64,000 bases of DNA from Rhodovibrio salinarum DSM 9154 (GCF_000515255.1 NZ_KI911559.1:2491660-2555659), one strand, 5' to 3'; counted from the first letter of the stretch, positions 1 to 8,726 are shown. The notes: generated by a model not told the origin, from the sequence alone. Program-made: numbers and translations.

Positions 1-188
1 TAGTCCTGCTGGCCCTGGTTGTATTCATTCGAGACGAAGGTGTAGACGCCGGTGAAGTCCTGCAGCAGGGCAAAGGTGATCGGCTCCTTGTCCTGTGCGC
101 TGGCCTGGGCGGCAAAGCCGGTGAGGGCGCACGCCGCCGCCGCGATCGCGACGGTCGCGGTGCGCAGGGCACCTCGTCTATGGATCAT
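1..188 (-). CDS. Branched-chain amino acid-type ABC transporter substrate-binding protein, N-terminal part (runs off left edge)
   Basis: Only the first 62 codons are inside the window. The product starts with a signal peptide (basic MIHRRGALR, an alanine-rich hydrophobic stretch, then an AQASAQD-like cleavage region). The mature start, EPITFALLQDFTGVYTF, is typical of periplasmic LivK/LivJ-type binding proteins. A strong Shine-Dalgarno (GGAGGT, 195-200) precedes the ATG at 186-188. It is the fifth gene of a minus-strand operon after livG, the CoA ligase, livH and livM, so it should be the periplasmic receptor for that transporter. The ligand cannot be read from this fragment. Confidence 0.85.
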   Translation of the reverse strand, partial: MIHRRGALRTATVAIAAAACALTGFAAQASAQDKEPITFALLQDFTGVYTFVSNEYNQGQQD

Positions 189-269
189 GGGGTTACCTCC
201 CGTTTCGACGTTAAGCTTCTTCTTGCTTTGGCCAGGCCGCGGGGTGTCGTTGGTGTCATGCTCCTGGCG

Positions 270-1343
270 TCAGTTCCGGGTGTGCTGGAAGGGCCACACC
301 AGGAAATAGTTGCGCACGTTGTCGTAGATCTTGGCCAGCCCCAGCGGTTCGAACAGCAGGAATGCGATGATCAGACCGCCGTAGGCCATCAGCGGGATAT
401 GCGACTGCAGATTCTGCGACATCGCGATCACCCCGCTGTCGGCGAGTGCTGCGACCAGGTTGGTGAGCACGATCGGCAGCAGCAGCACGAAAGCGGCGCC
501 CAGGTAGGCGCCGATCACGCTGCCCAGCCCGCCGACCAGCACCATCGCGACGAACTGGATCGAGACGTCGAAGCTGAACTGCTCTGGCGTGACGGCTTCG
601 TAGTAGCAGAAGGCGAGCACCGCCCCCGACACCCCGCCGAGGAAGGAGGAGGTGAAGAAGGCGAGCAGCTTGTACTTGAAGACGTTGACCCCGATCACTG
701 CGGCGGCGAAGTCCTTGTCGCGCACCGCGACCAGGGCGCGGCCGAAAGCGGTGCGCTTAATGTTCATGATGAACACCGTGAGGATCACCGCCCATAGCAG
801 CGCGCCGTAGTACTGCACCGTACCGTTGGTCATCGGCGCGCCCAGGAAGCTGACCTCGGGCGCCTGCAGGGTTGCCTGCGCGCCGCCGGAGATCGCGGGG
901 ACGTTGATGATCGTCCAGTCCACCAAATACTGCATGGCGAGCGTCGCCATCACCAGATAAAGGCCCTTTACCCGCAGCGCCGCCGCGCCGAACAGCGAGC
1001 CGATCACAGCCGCCATCAGACCGGCGCCAAGCAGCGCGAACTCGAACGGGACGCCGGCGCGGGTCAGGTGGATCGCGGTGTAGGCGCCGATCGCCATCAC
1101 CGCCGCGAAGCCGAAGTGCAATTGTCCCGCAACGCCCATCAGCAACGTCAGCGACAGCGCCGCGGCAGTCCAGACCAGCCAGGGTAAGAGGTAGCTGGAC
1201 AGGTACAGGTCGCCCACGAGCAAAGGTGCCAGGACGGCGAGGGCGAGAACGCCCAGCGCCTGCCAGCGATCAGCCGGCACCGGCCAGAGCTTACGCTCGC
1301 CCGCGTAGGTGGTGTGGTAAACGCCGGCCAGGCGATAGAACAT
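270..1343 (-). CDS. livM: Branched-chain amino acid-type ABC transporter permease (LivM family)
   Basis: This 357-residue polytopic membrane protein has the LivM pattern: an N-terminal extension of about 35 residues, then repeated hydrophobic segments with LTLLMGVAGQLHFGFAAVMAIGAY near residue 85 and the cytoplasmic RVKGLYLVMATLAMQYL and FGRALVAVRDKDFAAAVIG loops that contact the ATPases. It would form the inner-membrane channel with LivH, whose gene ends 4 bp upstream. Its length is slightly above the usual LivM. Placement between livH and the binding-protein gene is standard. The substrate is unknown; the ligase in the same operon suggests an organic acid rather than an amino acid. Confidence 0.9.
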   Translation of the reverse strand: MFYRLAGVYHTTYAGERKLWPVPADRWQALGVLALAVLAPLLVGDLYLSSYLLPWLVWTAAALSLTLLMGVAGQLHFGFAAVMAIGAYTAIHLTRAGVPFEFALLGAGLMAAVIGSLFGAAALRVKGLYLVMATLAMQYLVDWTIINVPAISGGAQATLQAPEVSFLGAPMTNGTVQYYGALLWAVILTVFIMNIKRTAFGRALVAVRDKDFAAAVIGVNVFKYKLLAFFTSSFLGGVSGAVLAFCYYEAVTPEQFSFDVSIQFVAMVLVGGLGSVIGAYLGAAFVLLLPIVLTNLVAALADSGVIAMSQNLQSHIPLMAYGGLIIAFLLFEPLGLAKIYDNVRNYFLVWPFQHTRN

Positions 1344-1347
1344 CCAG

Positions 1348-2229
1348 CTAGACCCTTTCGATATCCTCGCGGCCGAACATGCCGTTGGGGCGGACCAGGA
1401 TGGTGCCCAGGATGATCAGCGAGGTGACGACGTCGCGGGTGCCGCCGCCGACCAGCGGGTCTAGGTAGCCCGGCACCACGCTGCCCAAGATGCCGACCAG
1501 AAGCCCACCGACCAGCACGCCCCAGATGCTGTCCAGCCCGCCCAGGATGACCACCGCGATCGCCGGGAACAGCAGGGTAGAGAGCGTCCAGTCGACGCCT
1601 TGGGCGGACCCCCAGAGCGCGCCCGCCGCGACCGCGGAAACGCCGGCCAGGCCCCACGAGATGCCGATCGCACGCTCCACCGAGATGCCCACCGACCAGC
1701 TCGAGACGTGGTCATCGGACACCGCGCGCAACTTGGTGCCCAGGCGCGTCTGGAAGAACAGCAGGGACAGCACGATCATCGCGACCGCCACCGCCGCGCC
1801 GTACAGGTAGGCCCGGTTGATGAACACGCCTTCGACGATGATTGGCGCCAGCCCGATGCCGAGGTTGAGCGACTTTGGCGCGGCGCCCAGGAAACCGGGC
1901 GCGAGGCCGCGCAGCAGAATGTCCAGGCCCAGCGTCAACATCACGATCATGATGATCGGTTGGCCCACCATGCGCCGCAGCAGGACGCGTTCGGCGACCA
2001 GGCCGAAGACGAACATCAGCACCGCGGCGAGCGGAATCGCGAGCCACAGCGATAGCCCGACCATGCTGGCGAAGATGTAGATGAAGTAGGCGCTCAGCAT
2101 GATCATCGCGCCATGGGCCAGGTTGGGCACGCCGGCAGACTTGTAGATCAGCACGATGCCGAGTGCCGCGAGTGCATACATGAGTCCGGTCAGGGCGCCG
2201 TTGATTAGCAGCTCGAAAAAATAGGTCAT
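1348..2229 (-). CDS. livH: Branched-chain amino acid-type ABC transporter permease (LivH family)
   Basis: This is a 293-residue inner-membrane permease. It shows LivH hallmarks: LINGALTGLMYALAALGIVLIYKSAGVPNLAHGAMIML at the N-terminus, a central TRLGTKLRAVSDDHVSSWSVGI cytoplasmic loop and the FPAIAVVILGGLDSIWGVLVGGLLVG segment. The ATG overlaps the stop of the upstream acyl-CoA ligase gene in an ATGA arrangement, so the two are probably translationally coupled. It pairs with LivM to form the transmembrane pore. Family membership is clear; the transported compound is not. Confidence 0.92.
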   Translation of the reverse strand: MTYFFELLINGALTGLMYALAALGIVLIYKSAGVPNLAHGAMIMLSAYFIYIFASMVGLSLWLAIPLAAVLMFVFGLVAERVLLRRMVGQPIIMIVMLTLGLDILLRGLAPGFLGAAPKSLNLGIGLAPIIVEGVFINRAYLYGAAVAVAMIVLSLLFFQTRLGTKLRAVSDDHVSSWSVGISVERAIGISWGLAGVSAVAAGALWGSAQGVDWTLSTLLFPAIAVVILGGLDSIWGVLVGGLLVGILGSVVPGYLDPLVGGGTRDVVTSLIILGTILVRPNGMFGREDIERV

Positions 2230-4244
2230 TGGGCGGCCCGGCGTCCGGTGGCGCCACCTACGGAGGTGATGTCGCGCAATTGTAGCCGGCGGGTCTGCTC
2301 GCCGGTTTCGCCGGTTTCGTAGGTGAAGGTCGCCTTGTATTCGATGCTGGCATCGCCGCCGTAGAGCGCCTCGATGATCGGGCGATAGTGTTCGTCGATC
2401 ACGTTGCGGCGCAGCTTGCGGGTGCGCGTGACCTCGCCGTCGTCCGGATCGAACGGCTTGTGCAGATTGACGAAACGTCGGATCTGCAGGCCCTCCGGCA
2501 GCGTCTCGTTGGTGCGCTGGAGCACGCCCGCGATCAGATCGTAGACCGGATCCTTCTGCGACAGGTCGGCGTAGGAGGTGTAGGGCACCCCCCGTTCCTC
2601 CGCCCAGTGGCCGACCGCGTCGATGTCGATGCAGACGATCGCGGTCAGGACATCGCGGGCTTCGCCCAGGATGCAGATGTCGCGGATGAAGTGAGAGAAC
2701 TTGATCCGGTTCTCGATGAAGGTCGGGATGAAGCGTGCGCCGCCAGCGGTGTAGACCACTTCCTTGACCCGGCCCTGCACGACCAGTTGACCGTCGTCTT
2801 CGATGTAACCCGCATCGCCGGTGTACAGCCAGTCGTCTTGCAGTGTTTCGGCCGTGGCATCCGGGCGCTGGAAGTAGCCATCGAACACGTTGTCGCCCTT
2901 GACCAGGATTTCGCCCGCATCGCTGATCTTGATCTCGACGCCGGGAAAGGGCTTGCCGACGGTGTGCAGCTTGACCGCATCGGGGTCCTGCGCGGCCGTC
3001 AGCGCCGCCGTCTCCGTCTGGCCGTAGAACTGCCGCAGTTCCAGGCCCAGGGCGCGGAAGAACAGGAACACTTCTTCGCCCATCGCCTCGCCGGCCGTGT
3101 AGGGGCGGCCGACCCGGCGCAGGCCCAGCTGATCGCGGATCGGACCATAGACCAGGAGTTCCCCCAGGGCGCGCCAGAGGCGTTTGCCGACGCCGGGCTG
3201 ATGGCCTTCCAGGCGGCGGCGCTCCAGCTCGACGGCGAACGGCATGAAGCGGTTGTACAGCCAGCGCTTGAACGGTGTGCTTTCGTCAATGCCGACCTGG
3301 ATGCGGGTCAGCAGATTGGACCAGGCACGCGGGCCGGAGAAGTACATCGTGGGGGCGATTTCCCGGATGTCCTTCTGCGCCGTCTCCTGCGTCTCCGGAA
3401 TGTTGACCGAGAAGCGCAGCAGGATCGCCGCGCCGACGGAGAAGGTAAAATCGCCCACCCACGCCATCGGCAGGAAAGCCATGTGCACTTCGCCTTCCCG
3501 GAAGTAGCCGGCGGCAGCGGCATTGCGCACGGCAAACAAGACATGGCCGTGCTTGAGCGGAACCCCTTTGGGCGCACCTGTGGTGCCGGAGGAGTGCAGC
3601 AGCACCGCCACGTCGTGCACGCGGGCACGGCCCAACAGGTCCTCGCGCAGCCCGGGCTCCGTCTGCAGGCGCGTACGACCCGCCTCGACCAGCGTCTCGA
3701 CCCCGACCACGCCGTCCGGTTCCTTGCCTTTCAGGCCGCGCGGGTCGTCGTAAACGATCAGTTCAAGCTGCGGGTAGCTTTTCTGGATTTCCAGCAGCTT
3801 ATCGACCTGTTCCTGGTCCTCGCCAAGAGCGACGCGGATGCTCTCGCGCTGCACCTGGTCGCCGATTTCCTGCGGCGTCGCGTCCGGATAGGCGGGCGAG
3901 GGGACGGCGCGCAGCGCGCCCGCGCTCAGCATGGCGAAGTAGAGCGCCGGCCGGTTGTCCCCGATCACCAGCATCTGTTCCCCGGCCTTCAGGCCGTACT
4001 GCTCCAGCCCGGCGGCGAGGGCGAGCACGCGCTCCAGGTAGTCCGACCAAGTGTACTCCTGCCAGATGCCGTGGTCGCGTTCGCGCATGGCGACGCGATC
4101 TGGCACCTCGCGCGCGTTGCGGGCCAAGTGGTTGAGCAACGTGTCATCGGCCTGCCAGTCGGGGTGCTGGGCCGCCGGCGCCGTGCTCTCGGCATGCCCG
4201 GTCGCGGCAGTGGGGGCTTGAGCCTCAACCGGCATGGGCGACAT
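2226..4244 (-). CDS. AMP-dependent synthetase / long-chain-type acyl-CoA ligase
   Basis: This 672-residue adenylate-forming enzyme activates a carboxylic acid to its CoA thioester through an acyl-AMP. The AMP-binding signature LLHSSGTTGAPKGVPL lies near residues 216-231, a GQTE motif follows around residue 430, and YTGDAGYIEDDGQL precedes the C-terminal GRVKEVV hinge. The length and central insertion match the long-chain acyl-CoA ligases (FadD15/FAA type) that recur inside Liv-type operons of Alphaproteobacteria. The gene overlaps livG by 20 bp and livH by 4 bp, so it is an integral operon member. An alternative ATG (MPVEAQ) lies three codons downstream. The likely role is activating the transported acid on entry; the substrate may be fatty or aromatic. 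Confidence 0.9.
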   Translation of the reverse strand: MSPMPVEAQAPTAATGHAESTAPAAQHPDWQADDTLLNHLARNAREVPDRVAMRERDHGIWQEYTWSDYLERVLALAAGLEQYGLKAGEQMLVIGDNRPALYFAMLSAGALRAVPSPAYPDATPQEIGDQVQRESIRVALGEDQEQVDKLLEIQKSYPQLELIVYDDPRGLKGKEPDGVVGVETLVEAGRTRLQTEPGLREDLLGRARVHDVAVLLHSSGTTGAPKGVPLKHGHVLFAVRNAAAAGYFREGEVHMAFLPMAWVGDFTFSVGAAILLRFSVNIPETQETAQKDIREIAPTMYFSGPRAWSNLLTRIQVGIDESTPFKRWLYNRFMPFAVELERRRLEGHQPGVGKRLWRALGELLVYGPIRDQLGLRRVGRPYTAGEAMGEEVFLFFRALGLELRQFYGQTETAALTAAQDPDAVKLHTVGKPFPGVEIKISDAGEILVKGDNVFDGYFQRPDATAETLQDDWLYTGDAGYIEDDGQLVVQGRVKEVVYTAGGARFIPTFIENRIKFSHFIRDICILGEARDVLTAIVCIDIDAVGHWAEERGVPYTSYADLSQKDPVYDLIAGVLQRTNETLPEGLQIRRFVNLHKPFDPDDGEVTRTRKLRRNVIDEHYRPIIEALYGGDASIEYKATFTYETGETGEQTRRLQLRDITSVGGATGRRAAQ

Positions 4245-5058
4245 CCGCTGGCTTCGGGGTGTCGACCTTGCCGATGTAGGCGGCGACCACCTCGGGATCG
4301 CTCATCGCATCCTTGGCGGCGTCTTCGGCGATCTTCTCGCCGTTGTTCAGCACCGCCACGCGCTCGCAGATCGCGGTGACCACGTCGAGGTGGTGTTCGA
4401 TCAGCAGGATGGAGAGGTTGAGCGCCTCGCGCGCGTCCAGGATGAAGCGCACCATGTACTCCTTCTCCTCCTGGTTCATGCCGGCCATCGGCTCGTCCAG
4501 GATCAGAAGGCGCGGTTCGGCCGCCAGGGCGCGCGCCAGCTCGACCCGCTTCTGCATGCCGAGCGGGATCATCTCGACCGGTTCGTGGCGGACGCTTTCG
4601 AGCTGTAGCAGGTCGATGATCTCCTCGACCTGCCGGCGGTTAGCGACTTCGTCCTTTTCCGCCCAGACCCAATAGAACAGCGAAGCCAGCGCGCGCGGTT
4701 TCATGTGCACGTGCCGGCCCATCAGGATGTTGTCGAGCGCGCTCATACCCTTGAACAGGGCAACGTTCTGGAAGGTGCGCGCGATCCCCAGGCCCGCCAC
4801 CTTGTGCGGCTTGACCCCGGCGATCTGCTTGTCCCGGAAATGGATCGACCCGGTATTGGGCGGGTAAAAGCCGGTGATGGCGTTTACCAGCGTGGTCTTG
4901 CCCGATCCGTTCGGGCCGACGAGACCGTAAATCTCCCCCGGCCCGATCTCGATCGACACGTTCTTGAGCGCCTGCAGACCGCCGAACGACCGGCTGACGT
5001 TGTCACACGTCAAGACGGCCTTATAGCCGGCGGACCGAACGGTCTCTGCTTCGGCCAC
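4225..5058 (-). CDS. livG: Branched-chain amino acid-type ABC transporter ATP-binding protein (LivG family)
   Basis: This 277-residue ATPase powers the transporter encoded downstream. Walker A is GLVGPNGSGKTT (about residues 46-57). The ABC signature is degenerate (IPLGMQKRVELARALA rather than LSGG), Walker B is LLILDEPMAGMN, and the H-loop is LIEHHLDVV. The MAGMN/EEKEYM segment after Walker B is the LivG subtype. The start is a GTG at 5058, preceded by a GGGGAGG Shine-Dalgarno about ten bases upstream. It is the first gene of the operon livG-ligase-livH-livM-livK. No LivF partner is visible here, so one is expected past the left edge. Confidence 0.92.
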   Translation of the reverse strand: MAEAETVRSAGYKAVLTCDNVSRSFGGLQALKNVSIEIGPGEIYGLVGPNGSGKTTLVNAITGFYPPNTGSIHFRDKQIAGVKPHKVAGLGIARTFQNVALFKGMSALDNILMGRHVHMKPRALASLFYWVWAEKDEVANRRQVEEIIDLLQLESVRHEPVEMIPLGMQKRVELARALAAEPRLLILDEPMAGMNQEEKEYMVRFILDAREALNLSILLIEHHLDVVTAICERVAVLNNGEKIAEDAAKDAMSDPEVVAAYIGKVDTPKPADVAHAG

Positions 5059-5349
5059 GTTGTTTTCGCCTCCCCAGACGAAACGGGCCGGCCGTGATTT
5101 GTTTTCTTGCGCGGCCGGTCTCCTTTCTCAATAACCGGTTCGGGGCCGGCTTGTGAACCGGAAAGCCAGACATCTTTTAGGTTGCAGCGCAGCATATGAC
5201 TGCGTGCATCGCAGCAAGGCTGCGCATGAAACTGCGGCTGTGGCCTGATCAAAAAAAGCCCCGGCAGCCATAACGCAACGGCCACCGAGGCTAGGATCAC
5301 CGGAGGTTGGGCCATCCGGCGAAGCACGTCGTCTTGTTCAGACGGGTGT
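5059..5349. other. Intergenic region between tupA and livG operons
   Basis: These 291 bases hold the terminator of the tup operon (5251-5292) and must hold the promoter and 5' leader of the livG operon. An inverted repeat, CCGGCCG (5088-5094) with CGGCCGG (5112-5118), lies in the livG leader; it lacks a U-run and could be a leader hairpin or an operator. No convincing -35/-10 pair was identified by eye and no gene is supported. Confidence 0.5.
5251..5292 (-). terminator. Rho-independent terminator of tupBCA
   Basis: Read on the minus strand, a 13-bp stem (AGCCUCGGUGGCC with GGCUGCCGGGGCU, including three G-U pairs) and a 10-base loop are followed directly by seven U residues. It begins 57 bases past the tupA stop codon. 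This is a textbook intrinsic terminator. Confidence 0.88.
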
Positions 5350-6186
5350 CTAGTTCGCGTTCGGGAAGAAGGCCTGCTCGCCTTTCAGCCGGTAGTTGCC
5401 GATCGCCTGCTGGCCGTCGGCGGAAACCAGCCAGTCGACGAACGCCTGCGCCGGGCCTTCCTTGACGTCCGGGTGCTGCTCGGGGTCCAGCACCATGACG
5501 CCGTACTGGTTGAACAGGCGGGGGTCGCCCTCGACCAGGATGTCGTAGCCGTCCTTGTTCCCGAAGTTCAGCCAGGTGGCGCGGTCGGACATCGTGTAGG
5601 CGCCCATCTGCACGGCGGTGTTGAGCGTCTTGCCCATGCCGGAGCCGGTCTCGCGGTACCAGTCGCCGCTATCCTCCTGCGGGTTCACGTCGGTGGCCGA
5701 CCAAAGGCCGAGCTCCTTCTTGTGGGTGCCGCTGTCATCCCCGCGCGAGGCGAACGGTTCCCCGGACTCCGCGATCTGGGTCAGCGCGTCGGTGACGCTG
5801 TCCATCTCGGAAATGCCGGCCGGATCGTCTTCCGGCCCAACGATCACGAAATCGTTGTACATGACGTCGAAGCGGCGCTTGCCGTGGCCGTCGGCGACGA
5901 ACTTGTATTCGCTCGGGGTGTGGTGCACGAACAGAACATCGCCGTCGCCATTGCGGGCGTTGCGGATCGCCTGGCCGGTGCCGACCGCGACCACGCGCAC
6001 ATCGATGCCGGTCATGTTCTCGAACTTCGGCAGCAGGTACTCGAACAGACCAGAAGCCTCGGTCGAGGTGGTCGACTGCACGATGATGAAACGGTCGTCC
6101 TGCGCCTGCGTGCTGTCAATCGGTTGCGCCACGATGGCGAGCGCGACCGCCCCCAGGACGATGCCGAGACGCTTGAACAGGGTCAT
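5350..6186 (-). CDS. tupA: Tungstate-type ABC transporter substrate-binding protein (TupA family)
   Basis: This periplasmic oxyanion-binding protein has a signal peptide (MTLFKRLGIVLGAVALAIVA up to a cleavage region near STQAQDD). The family-defining oxyanion loop FIIVQSTTSTEASGLFEYLL follows at the mature N-terminus, and FASRGDDSGTHKKE is the second anion-binding segment. TupA proteins bind tungstate very tightly and are distinguished from ModA by the TTS motif. The start is taken at MTLFKRL; a six-codon upstream extension (MGGKPQ) is possible. It is the last gene of tupB-tupC-tupA. Molybdate or vanadate specificity cannot be excluded from sequence alone. Confidence 0.9.
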   Translation of the reverse strand: MTLFKRLGIVLGAVALAIVAQPIDSTQAQDDRFIIVQSTTSTEASGLFEYLLPKFENMTGIDVRVVAVGTGQAIRNARNGDGDVLFVHHTPSEYKFVADGHGKRRFDVMYNDFVIVGPEDDPAGISEMDSVTDALTQIAESGEPFASRGDDSGTHKKELGLWSATDVNPQEDSGDWYRETGSGMGKTLNTAVQMGAYTMSDRATWLNFGNKDGYDILVEGDPRLFNQYGVMVLDPEQHPDVKEGPAQAFVDWLVSADGQQAIGNYRLKGEQAFFPNAN

Positions 6187-6231
6187 TTGAGGTTTGCCTC
6201 CCACTCCTTATGCGCCGGAAACCGGCACGGT

Positions 6232-6996
6232 TTACAGAACGAGGTCGCCGGACAGGAATGCCCGGGCCTGCGCACTCTGCGGTTGGTCGAAAAAGGTTTG
6301 AGCCGGGCTGCGCTCGATCAGGTGGCCGCGATGCAGAAACACCACTTCGTCCGCCAGCCGGCGGGCCTGGCCCAGGTCGTGCGTGGTCAGCACGATCTTG
6401 GTGCCCCGGTTCTTGATCTCCGCGACCATGCGCTCGACGGCGTGGGCGCCGGCGGGATCCAGGTTCGCCGTGGGCTCGTCGAGGAACAGCACTTCGGGCC
6501 GCGTTGCCCAGGCGCGGGCCAGGGCCAGACGCTGCTGCTCGCCACCCGACAGCACGCGCGCCGGCCGACGAGCCAGCTGGTACAATCCGGCGTCGGCCAA
6601 GGCTTCGGCGGCCCGCTGCCGGCGTTGGCTACGCGGCAGGCCATGGACCTTGAGCGCATAGACCACGTTCGCGATCACCGAGCGGCGCAGCAGCACGGGC
6701 TTTTGGAACACCATGGCCTGTTGGCGGCGCACCGTCCGGTCTGGTGCCCGGCCGTTCCATCGCACCGTGCCCGCACTTGGCGTCAACAGCCCGTGCAACA
6801 GGCGCAGTAGCAGGCTCTTCCCTGCGCCGTTTGGCCCCATGATCGCCGTCGTGCCGGTGCGGTCGAGTGCGAGGTCGATGCCATCGAGCAGCTTCTGCCC
6901 GCCCGCTTGAAAGGTGAGTCCCTGCACGGTCGCCGGCCGGATGCTATCGGCTGGCTGATTCCGGTGTGCCTGCCGCTGGGCGGTACCGTGCATCAT
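6232..6996 (-). CDS. tupC: Tungstate-type ABC transporter ATP-binding protein (TupC family)
   Basis: This 254-residue ATPase has Walker A (IMGPNGAGKS), the signature VLSGGEQQRLALARAW, Walker B (VLFLDEPTANLD) and an H-loop (VLTTHDLGQA). It would energise the TupB permease. The start is taken at the first of two adjacent ATGs (MMHGTAQ), eight bases after the tupB stop; a GTG at 7008 overlapping that stop is an alternative and would give tighter coupling. The open frame continues far upstream into tupB, but those residues are a shadow. The C-terminus (LIERSPAQTFFDQPQSAQARAFLSGDLVL) matches TupC/ModC-like ATPases. Confidence 0.9.
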   Translation of the reverse strand: MMHGTAQRQAHRNQPADSIRPATVQGLTFQAGGQKLLDGIDLALDRTGTTAIMGPNGAGKSLLLRLLHGLLTPSAGTVRWNGRAPDRTVRRQQAMVFQKPVLLRRSVIANVVYALKVHGLPRSQRRQRAAEALADAGLYQLARRPARVLSGGEQQRLALARAWATRPEVLFLDEPTANLDPAGAHAVERMVAEIKNRGTKIVLTTHDLGQARRLADEVVFLHRGHLIERSPAQTFFDQPQSAQARAFLSGDLVL

Positions 6997-7004
6997 CGCG
7001 GCCC

Positions 7005-7709
7005 TCACCAGTTCGCCTGCGCGCTTAAGCCCCGCAGGCTCATCACGGCGGCGTTCACCAGAACGGCGAGCAAGATCAGGATGATGCCCAGCCCGAGCGC
7101 GAGCTCCAGGTTGCCCTTGGAAGTCTCGAGCGCGATCGTGGTCGTCATCACCCGGGTGACGTGGTTGATGTTGCCGCCGACGATGATCACCGCGCCGACT
7201 TCCGCGATCGCCCGGCCGAACCCTGCAAGCAGGCCAGTGAACAGGCTGTAGCGCCCGTCCCACAGCAGCGTCGCGGTGGCCTGCACGGGCCCGACCGACA
7301 GCGAACGGAACTGCTCGGCGTATTCGGCATGCAGGTCTTCCACCGTTTGCCGGGTCAGGGCGGCGATGATCGGGGTCACCAGAACGGTTTGCGCGATCAC
7401 CATCGCGCTCGGCGTGAACAGCAGCCCCAGATCGCCGAGCGGTCCGGCGCGCGAGAGCAGCAGGTAGATCACCAGGCCCGCAACCACCGGGGGCAGCCCC
7501 ATGAAGGCATTGAGCACAACAACCACGGCCTGCCGGGCAGGAAAGCGCGCCACGCCGAGCGCCGCGCCGATCGGCAGGCCGATCACGGCCGCGCACAGAA
7601 CCGCACTCAGACTGATCTGGAGGGAGAGCGCCACGATCTCCACCAGTTCCGAGTCCAGCCCGACGATCAGCTTGAAAGCGGCCAGAAAGGCCGCGGCAAA
7701 GTTATCCAT
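7005..7709 (-). CDS. tupB: Tungstate-type ABC transporter permease (TupB family)
   Basis: This 234-residue inner-membrane permease has about five or six hydrophobic segments. The ABC permease EAA-like loop reads FRSLSVGPVQATATLLWDGRYSLFTGLLAGFGRAIAEVGAVIIVGG, which carries the GFGRAIAEVGA stretch conserved in TupB. It is the first gene of the operon, giving the order B-C-A instead of the more common A-B-C. The upstream 237-base region is shared with a divergent enoyl-CoA hydratase gene and is locally AT-rich (about 7740-7830), so the operon promoter should be there. Confidence 0.9.
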   Translation of the reverse strand: MDNFAAAFLAAFKLIVGLDSELVEIVALSLQISLSAVLCAAVIGLPIGAALGVARFPARQAVVVVLNAFMGLPPVVAGLVIYLLLSRAGPLGDLGLLFTPSAMVIAQTVLVTPIIAALTRQTVEDLHAEYAEQFRSLSVGPVQATATLLWDGRYSLFTGLLAGFGRAIAEVGAVIIVGGNINHVTRVMTTTIALETSKGNLELALGLGIILILLAVLVNAAVMSLRGLSAQANW

Positions 7710-7946
7710 GACGGGCGCGCAGGCCCCCTCCCAGACCCCATTAAATCGCTTCGAGTGTGTCTGGACCTGTCACTGTTTTCAATGGACTGACTAAAACGGA
7801 ATTAGAACATATTGAAACATCTATACGCAGATCGTGTGTCGCATTCGGACACTTGCGACGGAGTGGGAAATCAGCGATGGATCGAACATCCCGCCGATGC
7901 GCGGTCCGTCGCGCCCATTGCTGGTGGCATAGACCCTGGGGACCCC

Positions 7947-8726
7947 ATGGCCGATGAAATCCTGCTGACCCACGAAGACGCCATCGCGACCGTGACGCTG
8001 AACCGCCCGGAACGGCGCAACGCCTGCAACCTTGCCATGTGGCGGGAACTCCATCGGGTGATGACGGAGGTCAGTGCGGACGACAACCTGCGTTGCATCG
8101 TCGTACGGGGTGCAGGCGCAGAGGCATTCGGCGCCGGTGCCGATATGTCGGAATTCGAGGCCGAGCGCTTTTCGGCCGAACAGGCACGCAGCTACAATGC
8201 CGTGATGGCGCCGGCGATCTACGCCCTGCGCGATTGTCCGCATCCCACCGTCGCACTGGTACAGGGCGCCTGCATGGGCGGCGGCCTGGAAATGGCGCTC
8301 TTCTGCGACCTGCGGATCGCGGGAGATGGCGCCAAATTCGGTATCCCGATCAACCGGATCGGGCATGGCTTGCCCCTACCGGAGCTGTCGGAACTGGTGA
8401 GCCTGGTCGGTCGACCGGCCGCGCTGGAACTGTTGCTGGAGGGCCGAATCTGGGCGGCCGACCAAGCGCGCGAGCGTGGCCTGGTGACACGTGTGGTGCC
8501 GGACACGGAAGTCGAAGACGAGGCCTATGCCACGGCCGCGCGGATCGCCAAAGGCGCGCCGATCGCCGCACGCCTGCACAAGCGCATGGCCCGGCGGGTC
8601 GCCCAACCCGAAGCGCTCACGGCCGACGAGTTGGACGCCCCGTTCCAGACCTGCGACACGGCGGATTACAAAACCGGCGTGCGCGCCTTCCTGAACAAGG
8701 AAAAGCCGAACTTCCGCGGCGCGTAG
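7947..8726 (+). CDS. Enoyl-CoA hydratase/isomerase family protein
   Basis: This 259-residue crotonase-fold protein has ATVTLNRPERRNAC at the N-terminus, GAGAEAFGAGADMSEFE as oxyanion-hole strand one and VQGACMGGGLEMALFCDLRIAG as the second oxyanion-hole block. The position of the usual catalytic Glu is occupied in FGIPINRIGHGLPLPELSEL, which is atypical, so classical hydratase chemistry is uncertain and a racemase, hydrolase or isomerase activity is possible. The ATG at 7947 is chosen because the upstream 45 in-frame residues do not match the family. The gene is convergent with the 77-codon gene whose stop lies three bases away. Confidence 0.85.
   Translation: MADEILLTHEDAIATVTLNRPERRNACNLAMWRELHRVMTEVSADDNLRCIVVRGAGAEAFGAGADMSEFEAERFSAEQARSYNAVMAPAIYALRDCPHPTVALVQGACMGGGLEMALFCDLRIAGDGAKFGIPINRIGHGLPLPELSELVSLVGRPAALELLLEGRIWAADQARERGLVTRVVPDTEVEDEAYATAARIAKGAPIAARLHKRMARRVAQPEALTADELDAPFQTCDTADYKTGVRAFLNKEKPNFRGA

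Noticed and set aside
2388-4379. 663-codon plus-strand open frame
   Set aside because: It is antisense to the acyl-CoA ligase gene, whose AMP-binding motifs are intact; the plus-strand translation has no family features.
5088-5118. CCGGCCG/CGGCCGG inverted repeat as a terminator
   Set aside because: It lies ahead of livG in its leader and has no U-run; a better terminator is at 5251-5292.
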